Shown piece by piece: positions 7,773-17,547 of a stretch of 64,000 bases of DNA. The position numbers and the translations under genes were made by a program. Origin of the DNA: Armatimonadota bacterium (GTDB lineage: Bacteria > Armatimonadota > Chthonomonadetes > Chthonomonadales > Chthonomonadaceae); contig JAGWMJ010000005.1 of the NCBI GenBank assembly GCA_028871815.1, positions 124,001 through 188,000 on the forward strand, in the 5' to 3' direction. How positions within the stretch are numbered: the stretch's first letter is position 1; each line of letters starts with the position of its first letter. The notes beneath the pieces were generated by a model. It had not been told where the DNA came from. It ran no database searches and saw only the letters and a program-made list of their open reading frames with translations.

Positions 7773-9152
7773 GTGGAGTTCACGCTGGCCTGGGCGGCCG
7801 CTGCCATGGGCGCCGCGCCGATCGACACCGACCAAACGGCAACCGGTGTCTGCATGGATTCGCGCCAAAGCGTAGAGGGCCGAGTATTCTTCGCGTTGGC
7901 CGGGACCAACACCGACGGGCACGCTTTCGTTGCGGATGCGCTGGCACGTGGCGCCGCGGCGGCCGTCGTAAGCCAGAAGACGGCCGGTACCGGTGCACGC
8001 CAGATTCTCGTCGAGTCGCCGATCGCCGCACTCGGCGCACTGGCGCGCGCGTGGCGCCAACAGTTCAAGATACCGGTAGTAGGCATAACCGGCAGCGTGG
8101 GCAAGACGTCCGTCCGATCGATGGCGGCCGCAGTCGCGCGGGCACGGTACCGTACGCTGGAGAGTTCGGGCAACCTCAATACCGAAGTGGGCGTTCCTCT
8201 CACGCTGTTTGGCATCGACGCGCAAACGGAGATTGCTATTCTGGAGTTGGCGATGCGCGGTCCGGGCCAAATCCGCGAACTGTGCGAGATTGCGGACCCG
8301 AACGTCGCGGCGATCACCGGTATCGGGTCCACGCATCTCGGCCTGCTCGGCTCAAGGAGTGCAATCGCCGCGGCAAAGGCCGAGATACTGGATTCTGCTC
8401 CGGCAGTTGCCGTGCTCCCGGCGCACGATGAGTTCTTCCCGATGCTGCGTGACCGCGTGACAGCGGAATCGCGCCTGATCACGTTTTCGACCGACCCCGC
8501 AGTCCCGGCCGATGTGGTATTGAGGCGCGTGGCAACGATGGACTCACTTGGCTCGTCGGCGCACATTGAGGTACTCGGGGCGCCGGCAGCGCTGCGGATT
8601 ACGATGCCGGGAACGCACCACATAAGGAATGCCGTGGCGGCGCTGGCGATTGGCGCCGCGATTGGCGTCGACGTGGAAGCAGCCGTGGAGGCGCTGGCCG
8701 CGTGGCGCGGAGTCGCCGGCCGCATGACCGTACGCAAGGCGGGAGGCATCACGCTGCTGGATGACTGCTATAACGCCGCACCGGAGAGCATGGAAGCCGC
8801 GCTGGCCACGCTGGCGGTGGTAGAGCCGGATGCCGCTCACCGCGTGGTAATACTCGGCGATATGCTCGAGCTTGGCGAGGTTGCCGCCGAAGCGCATGCG
8901 CTGCTTGGGAAACAGGTGGCCGATCTGCGCGTGCGTCTGCTGATAACCGTCGGCGCATTCGGTGAAACGGTGTTGTCTGAGGTGCGCGCAAGAAGGTCCG
9001 GGATAGCCGGTGCATCCTTTGCAACCGCCGCGGAGGCAGCGGCCGCCGTCCGTGAGATGACGAAGCTCGGCGACACCGTGTTGGTGAAGGGCTCGCGGGG
9101 TATCGCGCTGGAAGCTGTGGTACGGCGGCTGGAGGCCGAGCCGGATGCTTAG
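7773..9152 (+). CDS. murF: UDP-N-acetylmuramoyl-tripeptide:D-Ala-D-Ala ligase
   Basis: MurF attaches D-Ala-D-Ala to the UDP-MurNAc tripeptide. The 459-residue protein starts at GTG 7773, one base after the murE stop. The frame stays open further upstream inside murE, but that part is not MurF-like. Domain 1 has GVCMDSRQSVEGRVFFAL near residues 27-44. The ATP loop reads GSVGKTS near 108, with Val where most MurF have Asn. LDDCYNAAPESMEAAL near 329 and LGDMLELG near 362 are characteristic C-terminal motifs. It overlaps mraY by 8 bp. Confidence 0.92.
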   Translation: MEFTLAWAAAAMGAAPIDTDQTATGVCMDSRQSVEGRVFFALAGTNTDGHAFVADALARGAAAAVVSQKTAGTGARQILVESPIAALGALARAWRQQFKIPVVGITGSVGKTSVRSMAAAVARARYRTLESSGNLNTEVGVPLTLFGIDAQTEIAILELAMRGPGQIRELCEIADPNVAAITGIGSTHLGLLGSRSAIAAAKAEILDSAPAVAVLPAHDEFFPMLRDRVTAESRLITFSTDPAVPADVVLRRVATMDSLGSSAHIEVLGAPAALRITMPGTHHIRNAVAALAIGAAIGVDVEAAVEALAAWRGVAGRMTVRKAGGITLLDDCYNAAPESMEAALATLAVVEPDAAHRVVILGDMLELGEVAAEAHALLGKQVADLRVRLLITVGAFGETVLSEVRARRSGIAGASFATAAEAAAAVREMTKLGDTVLVKGSRGIALEAVVRRLEAEPDA

Positions 9153-10194
9153 CCTGGTACTGGCCTACTGCGCCGCGTTTGGCATAACCGTTGGCACGAC
9201 GGCGCTGTTGCTGCCGATGCTTACCCGGCTTGGCGCCCGCCAAACGGTCAGTGAGAACGCTCCGGCTTCGCACGCCGGCAAGCAGGGCACACCCACCATG
9301 GGCGGCCTGTTCATCCTTATCGGCGTGCTCGCCCCGGCTGCGTTTTGGTTCATGGTGACTCAGCCAGGCATGCACCGATCAGCGGAGCGCGACTATGTGG
9401 CGCCGACCGTTCTTCTGACGATGCTGTACTTCGGCGCTATCGGATTCATCGATGACCTGCTCATTGTGCGCCGCGGGCGAAACCTCGGCCTCAAGGCACG
9501 GCAAAAGTTTGCCATGCAGTGTGTTGGCGCCGTGCTTTTTGTGGTTTGGCTCTCTGCCACCGGCCGTGCCGGATACACAACGTGGATCACGGTACTGCCG
9601 CCGGCAGCCCACCTGCCAATCGGTCCGCTGGTCATCAACCTCGGCTTCTGGTTCTTCCCTCTGGCAGCGATCTATCTGGTCGGAATGTCGAACGCCGCCA
9701 ATATAACCGACGGCCTGGACGGTCTGCTGGCTGGCATAGCCATGATCATCGCATTGGCGCTGGCATGGCAGCTCAGTGGCAGCCCAGAGCCGGCTCTTGG
9801 CGTGGTGGCGGCATTTGTTGCCGGATCGTGCGGCGGGTTTCTGTGGTGGAATTGCCATCCAGCTCGGCTCTTCATGGGCGATACCGGCTCATTGGCCCTC
9901 GGCGGAGTCCTTGCGAGTCTGGCGCTAGCCGGCAAGCAGGAGACCGGACTGGCAGTCGCCTCGCTCGTCCTGTGGGCCGAGTTGATCTCGGTGATCCTAC
10001 AGGTTGGCGTTTTCCAGTGGCGCAAACGCCGGTATGGCGCCCAATATGCCTCGGATCACCGACTGCTGCGGAGGTCTCCACTGCACCATCACCTGGAAGA
10101 GCTGGGGTGCCCGGAGACCGCAGTGGTTCAACGCCTTTGGCTGCTGGCGGCCCTGTGCGGGTCTGCATCCCTGCTTTGGAGGCTTGCAGGTTGA
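9145..10194 (+). CDS. mraY: Phospho-N-acetylmuramoyl-pentapeptide transferase
   Basis: MraY transfers phospho-MurNAc-pentapeptide to undecaprenyl phosphate, making lipid I at the membrane. The 349-residue polytopic protein has about ten hydrophobic segments. It carries the family signatures GTPTMGGLF near residues 49-57, IGFIDDLL near 98-105 with the catalytic Asp pair, NAANITDGLDGLLAG near 184-198, and FMGDTGSLALGG near 244-255. The C-terminal HHHLEELG (about 315-322) is the usual cytoplasmic loop. The ATG lies within the end of murF, and the stop overlaps the murD TTG start. Confidence 0.95.
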   Translation: MLSLVLAYCAAFGITVGTTALLLPMLTRLGARQTVSENAPASHAGKQGTPTMGGLFILIGVLAPAAFWFMVTQPGMHRSAERDYVAPTVLLTMLYFGAIGFIDDLLIVRRGRNLGLKARQKFAMQCVGAVLFVVWLSATGRAGYTTWITVLPPAAHLPIGPLVINLGFWFFPLAAIYLVGMSNAANITDGLDGLLAGIAMIIALALAWQLSGSPEPALGVVAAFVAGSCGGFLWWNCHPARLFMGDTGSLALGGVLASLALAGKQETGLAVASLVLWAELISVILQVGVFQWRKRRYGAQYASDHRLLRRSPLHHHLEELGCPETAVVQRLWLLAALCGSASLLWRLAG

Positions 10195-11654
10195 ACAGCG
10201 GACATGCGATGTTGGAGATTCCGCGAGGCTCGCAGCGCGAATGGGACGGGCTTCGCGTGGCGATTCTTGGCGCCGGGCGAAGCGGTACTGCCGTGGCGGA
10301 GGCGTTGGCACGGCTCGGCGCCGCCGTCAATCTCTACGACGACGCGTCGGAGAGTGCACTGGATGCTGAGCGCATCGCCGCGGTCAGAGCGGCCGGCGGA
10401 GGCATCGAAGCGCCCGCTGGCATTCATGACAACGCTATGGCCGACTGCGACTTGCTGGTCGTGAGCCCGGGAGTCAGCGTCCAGCACCGGCTCATGCAAG
10501 CGGCGCTCCGACTCGGTATACCGATCTGGAGCGAGGTTGAAGTTGCATGGCGCCTTACACGAGCACGCATTCTGGCAGTGACCGGTACGAATGGCAAAAC
10601 GACGGTCGCAACGCTGGCACATCGTATGCTGTGTTCCGCGGGATTTGATGCCGCGCTCGCTGGAAACATCAGCGCCGATGCGGTCAAGCAGACGTTCACC
10701 GAGGCATCGCGCCACTTCACCGAACCTCAGGCGATAATTGTTCTGGAGTTGAGCAGCTTTCAGCTGGAGAACTGCCACACGTTTGCGCCAGACGTAGCGG
10801 TAGCCACTAACATTACCAGCGATCACCTGGACCGTTATGCGACGCGGGGTGCTTATGTTGCTGCCAAAGCGCGATTGTTCGCCCGGCAGAGTTCGACCGA
10901 TGCTGCCGTGCTGAACCGAGACGATGCCGGCTGCCTGGAGGTGTTCGGTGGTGTGCCGGCAGCACAGGTGCTCTGGTTTACGCGGGAGTGCCGGCTCCCC
11001 GCCGCAGCAGTGGGAGCGTGGGTCGAGGCAGATCGGATCGCAGCCCGGCTCAAGCCGCACGGTCAAGAGGTTTTCCTGGCTGAACTTCCGCTTCCACAGG
11101 CACTGGAAGGCGCGCATCAGCAGGAGAACGTGATGGCCGCGGCATTGGCCGCGATGTCGATGGGCGCCACACCGGAGGCGATTTCCGCCGCGTTGGCGGA
11201 GTTTACGCCGGTGCCACACAGAATGGAGCCCGTTGCCTTCTTTAGAGGAGTGCGCTATATCAACAATAGCATGTGCACCAACGTAGATGCTGCCATTGCT
11301 TCAATCCGTACGGCGCACGCGCTGGGTCCTGTAGTGGCTATCATGGGCGGTGCGGCCAAGGGCGAAAGCTATACGGAGTTAGGACCAAGCGTTGTACCGC
11401 TGCTGAAGGCTGCGATAACTATTGGGCAAACTGGCCCTGCGATGGCTGCATCTCTGCGCGCGGCTGGGCTGGAGGCGGTATCGGCGGCCGAAAGCCTCCG
11501 CCAGGCGGTGCTGGATGCCGCCAGGCTCGCTCGGGCCGGGGACGTTGTGATTCTCTGCCCAGCCGCGGCCAGTTTCGACATGTTCAGCAACTTTGAGGAC
11601 CGCGGGACTCAGTTCCGACAACTGGCAAATACAATAGCTGCTGGGGAGGCATGA
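10191..11654 (+). CDS. murD: UDP-N-acetylmuramoylalanine-D-glutamate ligase
   Basis: MurD adds D-glutamate to UDP-MurNAc-Ala. The 487-residue protein has a Rossmann-like N-terminus (VAILGAGRSGTAVAEAL), the ATP loop GTNGKTTVA, VLELSSFQLE, and SDHLDRY in the central domain. RYINNSMCTNVDAAIAS and MGGAAKGESY mark the C-terminal domain. I chose TTG 10191 because a GGAGG ribosome site lies 7 bp upstream and the TTGA overlap with the mraY stop is typical here; ATG 10209 is an in-frame alternative. It lies 1 bp before ftsW. Confidence 0.92.
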   Translation: MNSGHAMLEIPRGSQREWDGLRVAILGAGRSGTAVAEALARLGAAVNLYDDASESALDAERIAAVRAAGGGIEAPAGIHDNAMADCDLLVVSPGVSVQHRLMQAALRLGIPIWSEVEVAWRLTRARILAVTGTNGKTTVATLAHRMLCSAGFDAALAGNISADAVKQTFTEASRHFTEPQAIIVLELSSFQLENCHTFAPDVAVATNITSDHLDRYATRGAYVAAKARLFARQSSTDAAVLNRDDAGCLEVFGGVPAAQVLWFTRECRLPAAAVGAWVEADRIAARLKPHGQEVFLAELPLPQALEGAHQQENVMAAALAAMSMGATPEAISAALAEFTPVPHRMEPVAFFRGVRYINNSMCTNVDAAIASIRTAHALGPVVAIMGGAAKGESYTELGPSVVPLLKAAITIGQTGPAMAASLRAAGLEAVSAAESLRQAVLDAARLARAGDVVILCPAAASFDMFSNFEDRGTQFRQLANTIAAGEA

Positions 11655-11655
11655 T

Positions 11656-13017
11656 ATGACAACACTGGTACCGGAATCGCCAGTCGAGTTACGCACGAAC
11701 TCTACGGAGATGCAGAGCCCACCGTTTGACTACTATCTGTTCGCAGCCACTTTCGTACTCGCGGCTGGCGGCATCGCCATGGTTTTCGACACAACCTATC
11801 CCCAGGTCGGCTCCGGCGCGCTGCTGGCGCAGAGTCAAGCCTATTTCGCGGTAAAGCAGGCCATAGGAGTGGTTGCCGGCTTTGGCGCTATGGCGTTTTT
11901 CGCGCGACTGCCGATCGCGCGACTGATGCAGTTTGTAAGGCCAGCGGCTCTGATTGCCTGGGTAGCTCTGTTGTTTGTGTTTGTGCCTCACATCGGTCAT
12001 ACCGTCAACGATGCAGCCCGATGGGTCGGGCCGGCCGGCGCCGAGTTCCAACCTGCTGAGTGCGCCAAGCTCATCATGCTGCTCTTTGTCGTGTCGGAGG
12101 TGTGCAACCCGGAGCCGAAGCGCGGAAGGTGGGTGTACGCGTACATCGGCATACCTGTGCTCGCTAACGAGCTGCTCATCTGCTTGCTGAAGCGGCAGGT
12201 TAACGCATTCGGGGTGGTGTTGATGGTGGCGTCGGTCGGCCTGCTGGTGCTGGCGAGAATGGTCCAGCAGCCCATACGGCCGGGAACCAAACAGGCGGTG
12301 CCGACGCTGCCCCGTATCGCTATCGCGCTGACGGCCGTGGTGATCTGCCTTCGCCTCATCGAGCAGGAGCCGGACCTGGGTACGGCCGCCGTACTGCTTG
12401 CCGCCGTGTACTGCGTGCTGGTTGCTGCCAGGGTCGCGTGGCGCACGTTAGCCATGGTAGCATTGGTAACTGTGATTGCATTCGCGTCCGCCACGGTTGG
12501 TTACACGCATCGCCGCAGTAGAATCGAAACGTGGCTGCACCCGTCCGCCAATGCGTCCGGCGATGGGTATCAGGTGTGGCAATCGGTACGTGCTGTCGGG
12601 TCGGGCTATATCTTCGGCCGCGGTGTGGGCCTGGGTCTCGGCAAATACTTCATTCCGCAGGCCGACACCGATTTTGCGTTTGCTACCATTGGCGAGGAAC
12701 TGGGGCTATGCGGTTCGGTGGCGCTTCTGGCGCTCTTTGGCCTGGTTATCTTCCGCGGCATGATCATCGCCGAGCGGGCGGGCAACCTCAGGTCACAGCT
12801 GCTTGCGGTGGGCATAACGTCGCTAATCGGCTGGCAGGCGATCATCAACATCGGAGTAGCCACAGATACTATACCGAATACCGGTGTACCCATGCCGTTC
12901 CTCAGCTTCGGTCTTACAACCCTCATTACCACAATGGCTGGAATCGGTATCCTGCTGCGTATCGGACTCGAGTCACCACGGAGCAAATTGGCAGTCGGCG
13001 CTCCCGTCAAGCCATGA
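11656..13017 (+). CDS. ftsW: SEDS glycosyltransferase FtsW
   Basis: FtsW polymerises lipid II into glycan strands during division, together with FtsI. The 453-residue polytopic protein has at least nine membrane segments and the SEDS signatures AARWVGPAGAEFQPAE near residues 118-133, EQEPDLGTAAVLL near 236, SGYIFGRGVGLG near 315-326, and NTGVPMPFLSFG near 413. It is somewhat longer than typical FtsW, with an extended linker near 215-225. Its dcw location supports FtsW over RodA. The stop overlaps the murG ATG (ATGA). Confidence 0.9.
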   Translation: MTTLVPESPVELRTNSTEMQSPPFDYYLFAATFVLAAGGIAMVFDTTYPQVGSGALLAQSQAYFAVKQAIGVVAGFGAMAFFARLPIARLMQFVRPAALIAWVALLFVFVPHIGHTVNDAARWVGPAGAEFQPAECAKLIMLLFVVSEVCNPEPKRGRWVYAYIGIPVLANELLICLLKRQVNAFGVVLMVASVGLLVLARMVQQPIRPGTKQAVPTLPRIAIALTAVVICLRLIEQEPDLGTAAVLLAAVYCVLVAARVAWRTLAMVALVTVIAFASATVGYTHRRSRIETWLHPSANASGDGYQVWQSVRAVGSGYIFGRGVGLGLGKYFIPQADTDFAFATIGEELGLCGSVALLALFGLVIFRGMIIAERAGNLRSQLLAVGITSLIGWQAIINIGVATDTIPNTGVPMPFLSFGLTTLITTMAGIGILLRIGLESPRSKLAVGAPVKP

Positions 13018-14168
13018 CCCAGAAATCCGGCGGAATGCGAATCGCGCTCACCGGCGGCGGCACGGGCGGTCATATCTACCCGGCGCTTGCTGTGGCCGCC
13101 GCAATACGCCGGCAATGGCCCGATGCGGAGTTGCTGTATCTGGGCAGCGGCGCCGCAATGGAAGCCCGAATTGTGCCCCAGCACGGTATCGCATTCCAGG
13201 AAATACCGGCACGCAAACTGCGCAAGTTGGTGTCGCTCTCCACCATCGCCGCGGCGGCCACAATGGTACGCGGCACGCTGGTGGCCCGTCGTTACCTGCG
13301 CGCCTTCTCGGTGGATGCGGTGCTTGGGACGGGCGGTTACGTGGGCGCAGCAACGGTGGCCGCGGGTGCGCGGCTAGGCGCCGCCTGCACGATCATCGAG
13401 GGAAATGTGCTGGCCGGCCGCACCAATCGCTGGCTGGCACGCCTCACAAAAGCGGTATGCACTGCCTGGGATGAGACCAGCCTGCAATTCCGCCCTGGCC
13501 TCGCGATTCGCACGGGCCTCCCGGTTCGCGCCGACGTGGTGCTGCCGGCTGCGGTGCGCCCGGCCGCGGCCCGGCTGGATTTGGTCCAGCAGCTCGGGGC
13601 TCCGCCACTGGCGCGGAACCGGTTCACCGTGCTGGCTCTCGGCGGCAGCCAGGGTTCACGCGGCTTGAACGTACCGGTGTGCACAGCGGTTCCGGCACTC
13701 CTGGATGAAGGCTGCCAGGTTATCCATCAGACTGGCGAGGCGAATCTGGAGGCAGTGCGGCGCGCTGCAGCAGAGCGTGGCTACCTCGATTCGCCGTGGT
13801 ACCTGCCCACTGCCTGGCTTAGCGATATTTCGATGGCTTCTGCACTCCGCAACGCGGATCTGGTGGTGTGCCGGGGAGGCATTTCAACGCTATCGGAGGT
13901 GATGGCGAATGGTCGCCCCGCGCTGGTCGTTCCCCTGCCGACCGCCTATGCCGATCACCAGCGGCTTAACGCCGAAGCGTTTGAGCGTGCCGGCGGTGCG
14001 GTCGCGATGTTGGAGTCGGGCCTCAGCGGAACTTCGCTCGCGGCGGCCGTCTGCGAGTTGGCCGCGTCGCCCGGTCGGCATGCAGCCATGTGCGAAGCAT
14101 CGCGGCGGTTAAGCCCAATTCAAGCGGCCGATCTGGCAGCCAGTATTGTGATGCAATCTAAACCATGA
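13014..14168 (+). CDS. murG: UDP-GlcNAc:undecaprenyl-PP-MurNAc-pentapeptide GlcNAc transferase
   Basis: MurG makes lipid II by adding GlcNAc to lipid I on the cytoplasmic face. The 384-residue GT-B protein opens with the diagnostic loop TGGGTGGHIYPALA near residues 12-25, then LGTGGYVGAATVAA near 103, EGNVLAGRTNRWLA near 127, LALGGSQGSRGLNV near 205-218, and VCRGGISTLSEV near 285-296. The start ATG 13014 overlaps the ftsW stop, and the end overlaps the next ATG by 4 bp, suggesting translational coupling. Confidence 0.94.
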   Translation: MTQKSGGMRIALTGGGTGGHIYPALAVAAAIRRQWPDAELLYLGSGAAMEARIVPQHGIAFQEIPARKLRKLVSLSTIAAAATMVRGTLVARRYLRAFSVDAVLGTGGYVGAATVAAGARLGAACTIIEGNVLAGRTNRWLARLTKAVCTAWDETSLQFRPGLAIRTGLPVRADVVLPAAVRPAAARLDLVQQLGAPPLARNRFTVLALGGSQGSRGLNVPVCTAVPALLDEGCQVIHQTGEANLEAVRRAAAERGYLDSPWYLPTAWLSDISMASALRNADLVVCRGGISTLSEVMANGRPALVVPLPTAYADHQRLNAEAFERAGGAVAMLESGLSGTSLAAAVCELAASPGRHAAMCEASRRLSPIQAADLAASIVMQSKP

Positions 14169-16669
14169 CGGTCGACCAGGTTGCCAGTATCTACTTTGTT
14201 GGTGTTGGCGGAATTGGCGTCAGCGCTCTAGCCCAGTATGCGCTCGAACGGGGCTGGCGAGTAACCGGCGCCGATTTGAATGTGGATTTGCAAGCGAACC
14301 CGGCGCTCGCGCGCCTCGCAGCCGGCGGCGCAGTCATATTTGCAGGACACGCCACCTCACAGTTGCCGCCAGATGCCACCATGGTCGTTGCCTCAGCGGC
14401 GGTGCCGGCTACCAACCCGGAGGTGGCCGAAGCGCTGCGGCGTGGCCTTCCCGTGTTGAGCCGCGCAGAGTATCTGGGCCGGCTGATGGACGACCACCAC
14501 GCACCGCGGTTTGCAGTAGCCGGCACACATGGCAAATCAAGTACAACCGCCATGTTGGGCGGCATTTTGGCCGGCGCAGGGCGCGGTCCCGCCGTGTTTG
14601 TTGGGGCTGAGGCACCGCAGATTGGTGGCAACATGCTCTCCGGTCGGCCAGATGGTCCGTTCGTCGCAGAGGCGTGCGAGGCGTTTGAGTCGTATCTGGA
14701 GTTGCGACCCGATATCGCCATAGTCACCAATGTAGAGGCCGACCATCTGGATTACTTCGGCCATGAGGCCGCGGTCTTCGCGTCGTTCGGGCGGTTTGTT
14801 TCCGGCATCCGCCGTGATGGAGCACTGCTTCTCTGGGCCGATGACCCGGGCGCCGACATGCTCGCCGCCTCGGCGTCGGATGGCGTACGCGTATTTCGCT
14901 GCAGCGCAACGGATCCTCAGGCCGACTTCGTTGTGCGCAGCATCCAACTTACGCCGCAAACTGCCTTCGAACTGGTCGCGCCTGATTCCCGGCAGGTGAT
15001 TCACCTCGCTGTGCTTGGCCGGCACAACATTCAGAATGCCGCACTTGCCGCCGCAGCCGCCTGGATTGGCGGCGTAAGCCTGGCAGAGTCGGCGGTAGCC
15101 CTGGCCGCATTCCCCGGTACCGAGCGGCGCATGGAGATCCTCGGCTATCGAAGCATCGAAGGCCGATGTATTACGGTGATCGATGATTACGCCCACCATC
15201 CTGCCGAGATACGCGCCACGCTGTCGGCAGTACGCACGGCCTGGCCAAACCTGCGCATCGCCATTCTGTTCCAACCGCACCTATATAGCCGAACACGCGA
15301 CTTCGCCGAGGCCTTCGCGCAGGAACTGGGTCTGGCCGACGCTCTGAGCGTGCTGCCAATCTATCCGGCGCGTGAGGCGCCGATTGAAGGTGTCGATGGG
15401 GCTATGGTAGCGGCAAGAGCGAACCAGTTGCGGCCCGAACTGGCTGCTACCGGACTCATCGATGCGAACAGCGCGCCGGCCGAAGCGCTTCGGTTGCTCC
15501 CCGATGGCGGAGTCGCCCTGTTCATGGGCGCCGGTGATATCCGACTTCAGTCCGAGGCGATGGCCGCGCTCGGTGAGGCGTGTCTCCCACCAGCCGGCTC
15601 TGCATCGGCGAGTATGTTCCACGCCGGTCGGTCGGCGCACGGCCGCCTGAACGTCGCGGTGCTCATGGGCGGCAGTTCCAGTGAGCGTGCGGTGTCACTC
15701 GCCACCGGCAAGATGCTGATGGCAGCGCTGCAAGGCGAACGCTTCAATGTGCGGACGATTGACACAGCCGATGTTGCGCCTCTGCTGCTGCCTGCGCACG
15801 AGCCTCGGGCGGCGGCTGAGCCGGCGCGAAGGCCCGATGTGGTAGTTATCGCGCTGCATGGGCGAGGCGGAGAAGATGGCTGTGTTCAGGGCATGCTTGA
15901 GCTGGCCGGCATCCCGTATACCGGCTCGGGAGTGCTGGCCTCTGCTCTCGCTATGGACAAGGTGATGACGAAGCGCATCCTTGCATACGAAGGCATTCCG
16001 GCGCCACCACACTGCCTGGCCCAACGGAACCCGGCGCCGGATGTGGGCCGCCTTGCCCAAAAGGTGGAGCATGAGCTGGGCTTCCCGGTGTTTGTAAAGC
16101 CGAATCGTGAGGGATCTACCGTCGGCTGCGGGCTTGCCGCCGACAGCGAGACGCTGGTTCACGCGGTTCGCGAGGCATTGACGTTTGACCATACCGTGAT
16201 CATCGAAAAGTACGTCGGCGGTATGGAGGTTACGGCCGGCGTGCTCGGCAACAGCTCGCAGCCGGAAACCATTGAGGCGCTTCCGCTGATTGAGATCGTT
16301 CCGCGGGCGCGATACTACGACTATGCATCGAAATACGATGCAGGAGGCAGCGAGCACGTGATTCCAGCGCGGCTGGACCCTGACGTAACGCAGCAGATCA
16401 AATCATGGGCGGTGACCGCACATCGCACGCTTGGATGCAGCGGAATGTCACGATCCGACTTTATCGTAAACGATGAAGGAGTCTGGTTCCTTGAGATCAA
16501 CACCGTGCCGGGCATGACGGCCACCAGCCTGCTGCCGCAAGCTGCAGCCGCGGCCGGCATTTCGTTTCCGCAATTGGCCGAACGACTGATCGATTACGCC
16601 CTGACGGTACATGCATTGGAAAAGCCCTTGCCAACGGCCGTCTTCGAGGGTAGCGCGAAGCGGATTTAG
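14165..16669 (+). CDS. murC-ddl: MurC-Ddl fusion: UDP-MurNAc-L-Ala ligase joined to D-Ala-D-Ala ligase
   Basis: One 834-residue frame encodes two consecutive peptidoglycan precursor enzymes. Residues 1 to about 475 are MurC: GVGGIGVSALA near 12-22, GTHGKSSTTAML near 120, NVEADHLDYFG near 188, IDDYAHHPAEIRAT near 338, and ALFMGAGDI near 455. From about 497 onward is Ddl: LMGGSSSERAVSL, ALHGRGGEDGCVQGMLE, a CAxY-like YASKYDAGG and EINTVPGMTATSLLP, which are the ATP-grasp and metal-binding motifs. The joining segment has no stop or frameshift and both halves look intact. MurC-Ddl fusions are known in Chlamydia. The fusion pairs the first amino-acid addition with the dipeptide used by MurF. Confidence 0.92.
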   Translation: MTVDQVASIYFVGVGGIGVSALAQYALERGWRVTGADLNVDLQANPALARLAAGGAVIFAGHATSQLPPDATMVVASAAVPATNPEVAEALRRGLPVLSRAEYLGRLMDDHHAPRFAVAGTHGKSSTTAMLGGILAGAGRGPAVFVGAEAPQIGGNMLSGRPDGPFVAEACEAFESYLELRPDIAIVTNVEADHLDYFGHEAAVFASFGRFVSGIRRDGALLLWADDPGADMLAASASDGVRVFRCSATDPQADFVVRSIQLTPQTAFELVAPDSRQVIHLAVLGRHNIQNAALAAAAAWIGGVSLAESAVALAAFPGTERRMEILGYRSIEGRCITVIDDYAHHPAEIRATLSAVRTAWPNLRIAILFQPHLYSRTRDFAEAFAQELGLADALSVLPIYPAREAPIEGVDGAMVAARANQLRPELAATGLIDANSAPAEALRLLPDGGVALFMGAGDIRLQSEAMAALGEACLPPAGSASASMFHAGRSAHGRLNVAVLMGGSSSERAVSLATGKMLMAALQGERFNVRTIDTADVAPLLLPAHEPRAAAEPARRPDVVVIALHGRGGEDGCVQGMLELAGIPYTGSGVLASALAMDKVMTKRILAYEGIPAPPHCLAQRNPAPDVGRLAQKVEHELGFPVFVKPNREGSTVGCGLAADSETLVHAVREALTFDHTVIIEKYVGGMEVTAGVLGNSSQPETIEALPLIEIVPRARYYDYASKYDAGGSEHVIPARLDPDVTQQIKSWAVTAHRTLGCSGMSRSDFIVNDEGVWFLEINTVPGMTATSLLPQAAAAAGISFPQLAERLIDYALTVHALEKPLPTAVFEGSAKRI

Positions 16670-16713
16670 GTTCAGGTGGTGGATGCCACGGACGACTACA
16701 GGAGGATGGACAT

Positions 16714-17547
16714 ATGCACCCGAAAAGGGAACCGACGAAATCGCTTCGGCGTAAACCTACGCTGGTACGGCTGCTGCTGGCGCTGTACCTGACGCTTATC
16801 GTCATAACGGTGGCGGCACTCCGGACCAGTCATATTCTGGATATCCGCAAGGTTCACGTCACCGGCATCGGCGCCCTGGCACCCTGGGAGAAGGAGCAGG
16901 CACTCGCTGCCGCGCGTCTTCCGGAAGACACCAACTGGGTGGCTGGGCCACCGGCCACTCTGCGCAGCCGGCTGCAATCACTTCCATTTGTAAGCCGTGC
17001 CCGAGTCACGAGAGCCACGCCGGGTGTGTTGTCGGTACAGCTGATGTTACGGTGTCCGTGCGCGCGCCTGGCCACACTGGCCGGCAGCGTGGAGGAGGAT
17101 GCGTTCGGACACGCGATCCGTTACGCCGGCCCGACTTCTCAACTGCCGAAGATCTACGACGCAGCGGTTTCACAGCTGCCGGAGCCGGGAAGCCTGTGTG
17201 ATCGGCCGGAGGTGCTCACCGCGCTCTCGGCTCTGGCGTACACTGCCGCCAGACTGCCGGTAACTGCCGCTTCCATGACGATTGATTCCACGGGTTATTT
17301 CTGGTTAAATATGCGAGACGGATTAGCTGTGAAGCTGGGAGACGCGACCGACTTGGCCACGAAACTGGATCTGCTCAGCGAGATTTACGCCCGTGAGCCT
17401 GGCGTGGCGCAGAGGCTCGCGGTGATCAACCTGGAGTGCTCGACGGTGCCGGCTTGCATACCGCGTGGCGAGCCACAGCCGGCCGCCTCCGTACAACCTG
17501 CGTCCATCAACTCTACGCCACATTCCGGGGTGCAGGCGCCTGGATGA
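16714..17547 (+). CDS. ftsQ: FtsQ-type POTRA division protein
   Basis: This 277-residue protein is a bitopic division factor: a basic N-terminus, one membrane segment at about residues 18-38, and a POTRA domain beginning ILDIRKVHVTGI near 43-54 followed by LPFVSRARVTRATPGVLSVQL. A FtsQ/DivIB-type beta domain follows, ending in the YARE/AQRLAVINLE region near 225-245. A good AGGAGG ribosome site precedes ATG 16714. It overlaps the DUF881 gene by 4 bp. The C-terminal 25 residues are low complexity. Confidence 0.85.
   Translation: MHPKREPTKSLRRKPTLVRLLLALYLTLIVITVAALRTSHILDIRKVHVTGIGALAPWEKEQALAAARLPEDTNWVAGPPATLRSRLQSLPFVSRARVTRATPGVLSVQLMLRCPCARLATLAGSVEEDAFGHAIRYAGPTSQLPKIYDAAVSQLPEPGSLCDRPEVLTALSALAYTAARLPVTAASMTIDSTGYFWLNMRDGLAVKLGDATDLATKLDLLSEIYAREPGVAQRLAVINLECSTVPACIPRGEPQPAASVQPASINSTPHSGVQAPG

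Noticed and set aside
7019-8752. Long minus-strand open frame opposite murE/murF
   Set aside because: It is low-complexity (Ala/Ser/Thr-rich), lacks any family motif and lies antisense to two intact Mur ligases; it is a GC-driven shadow.
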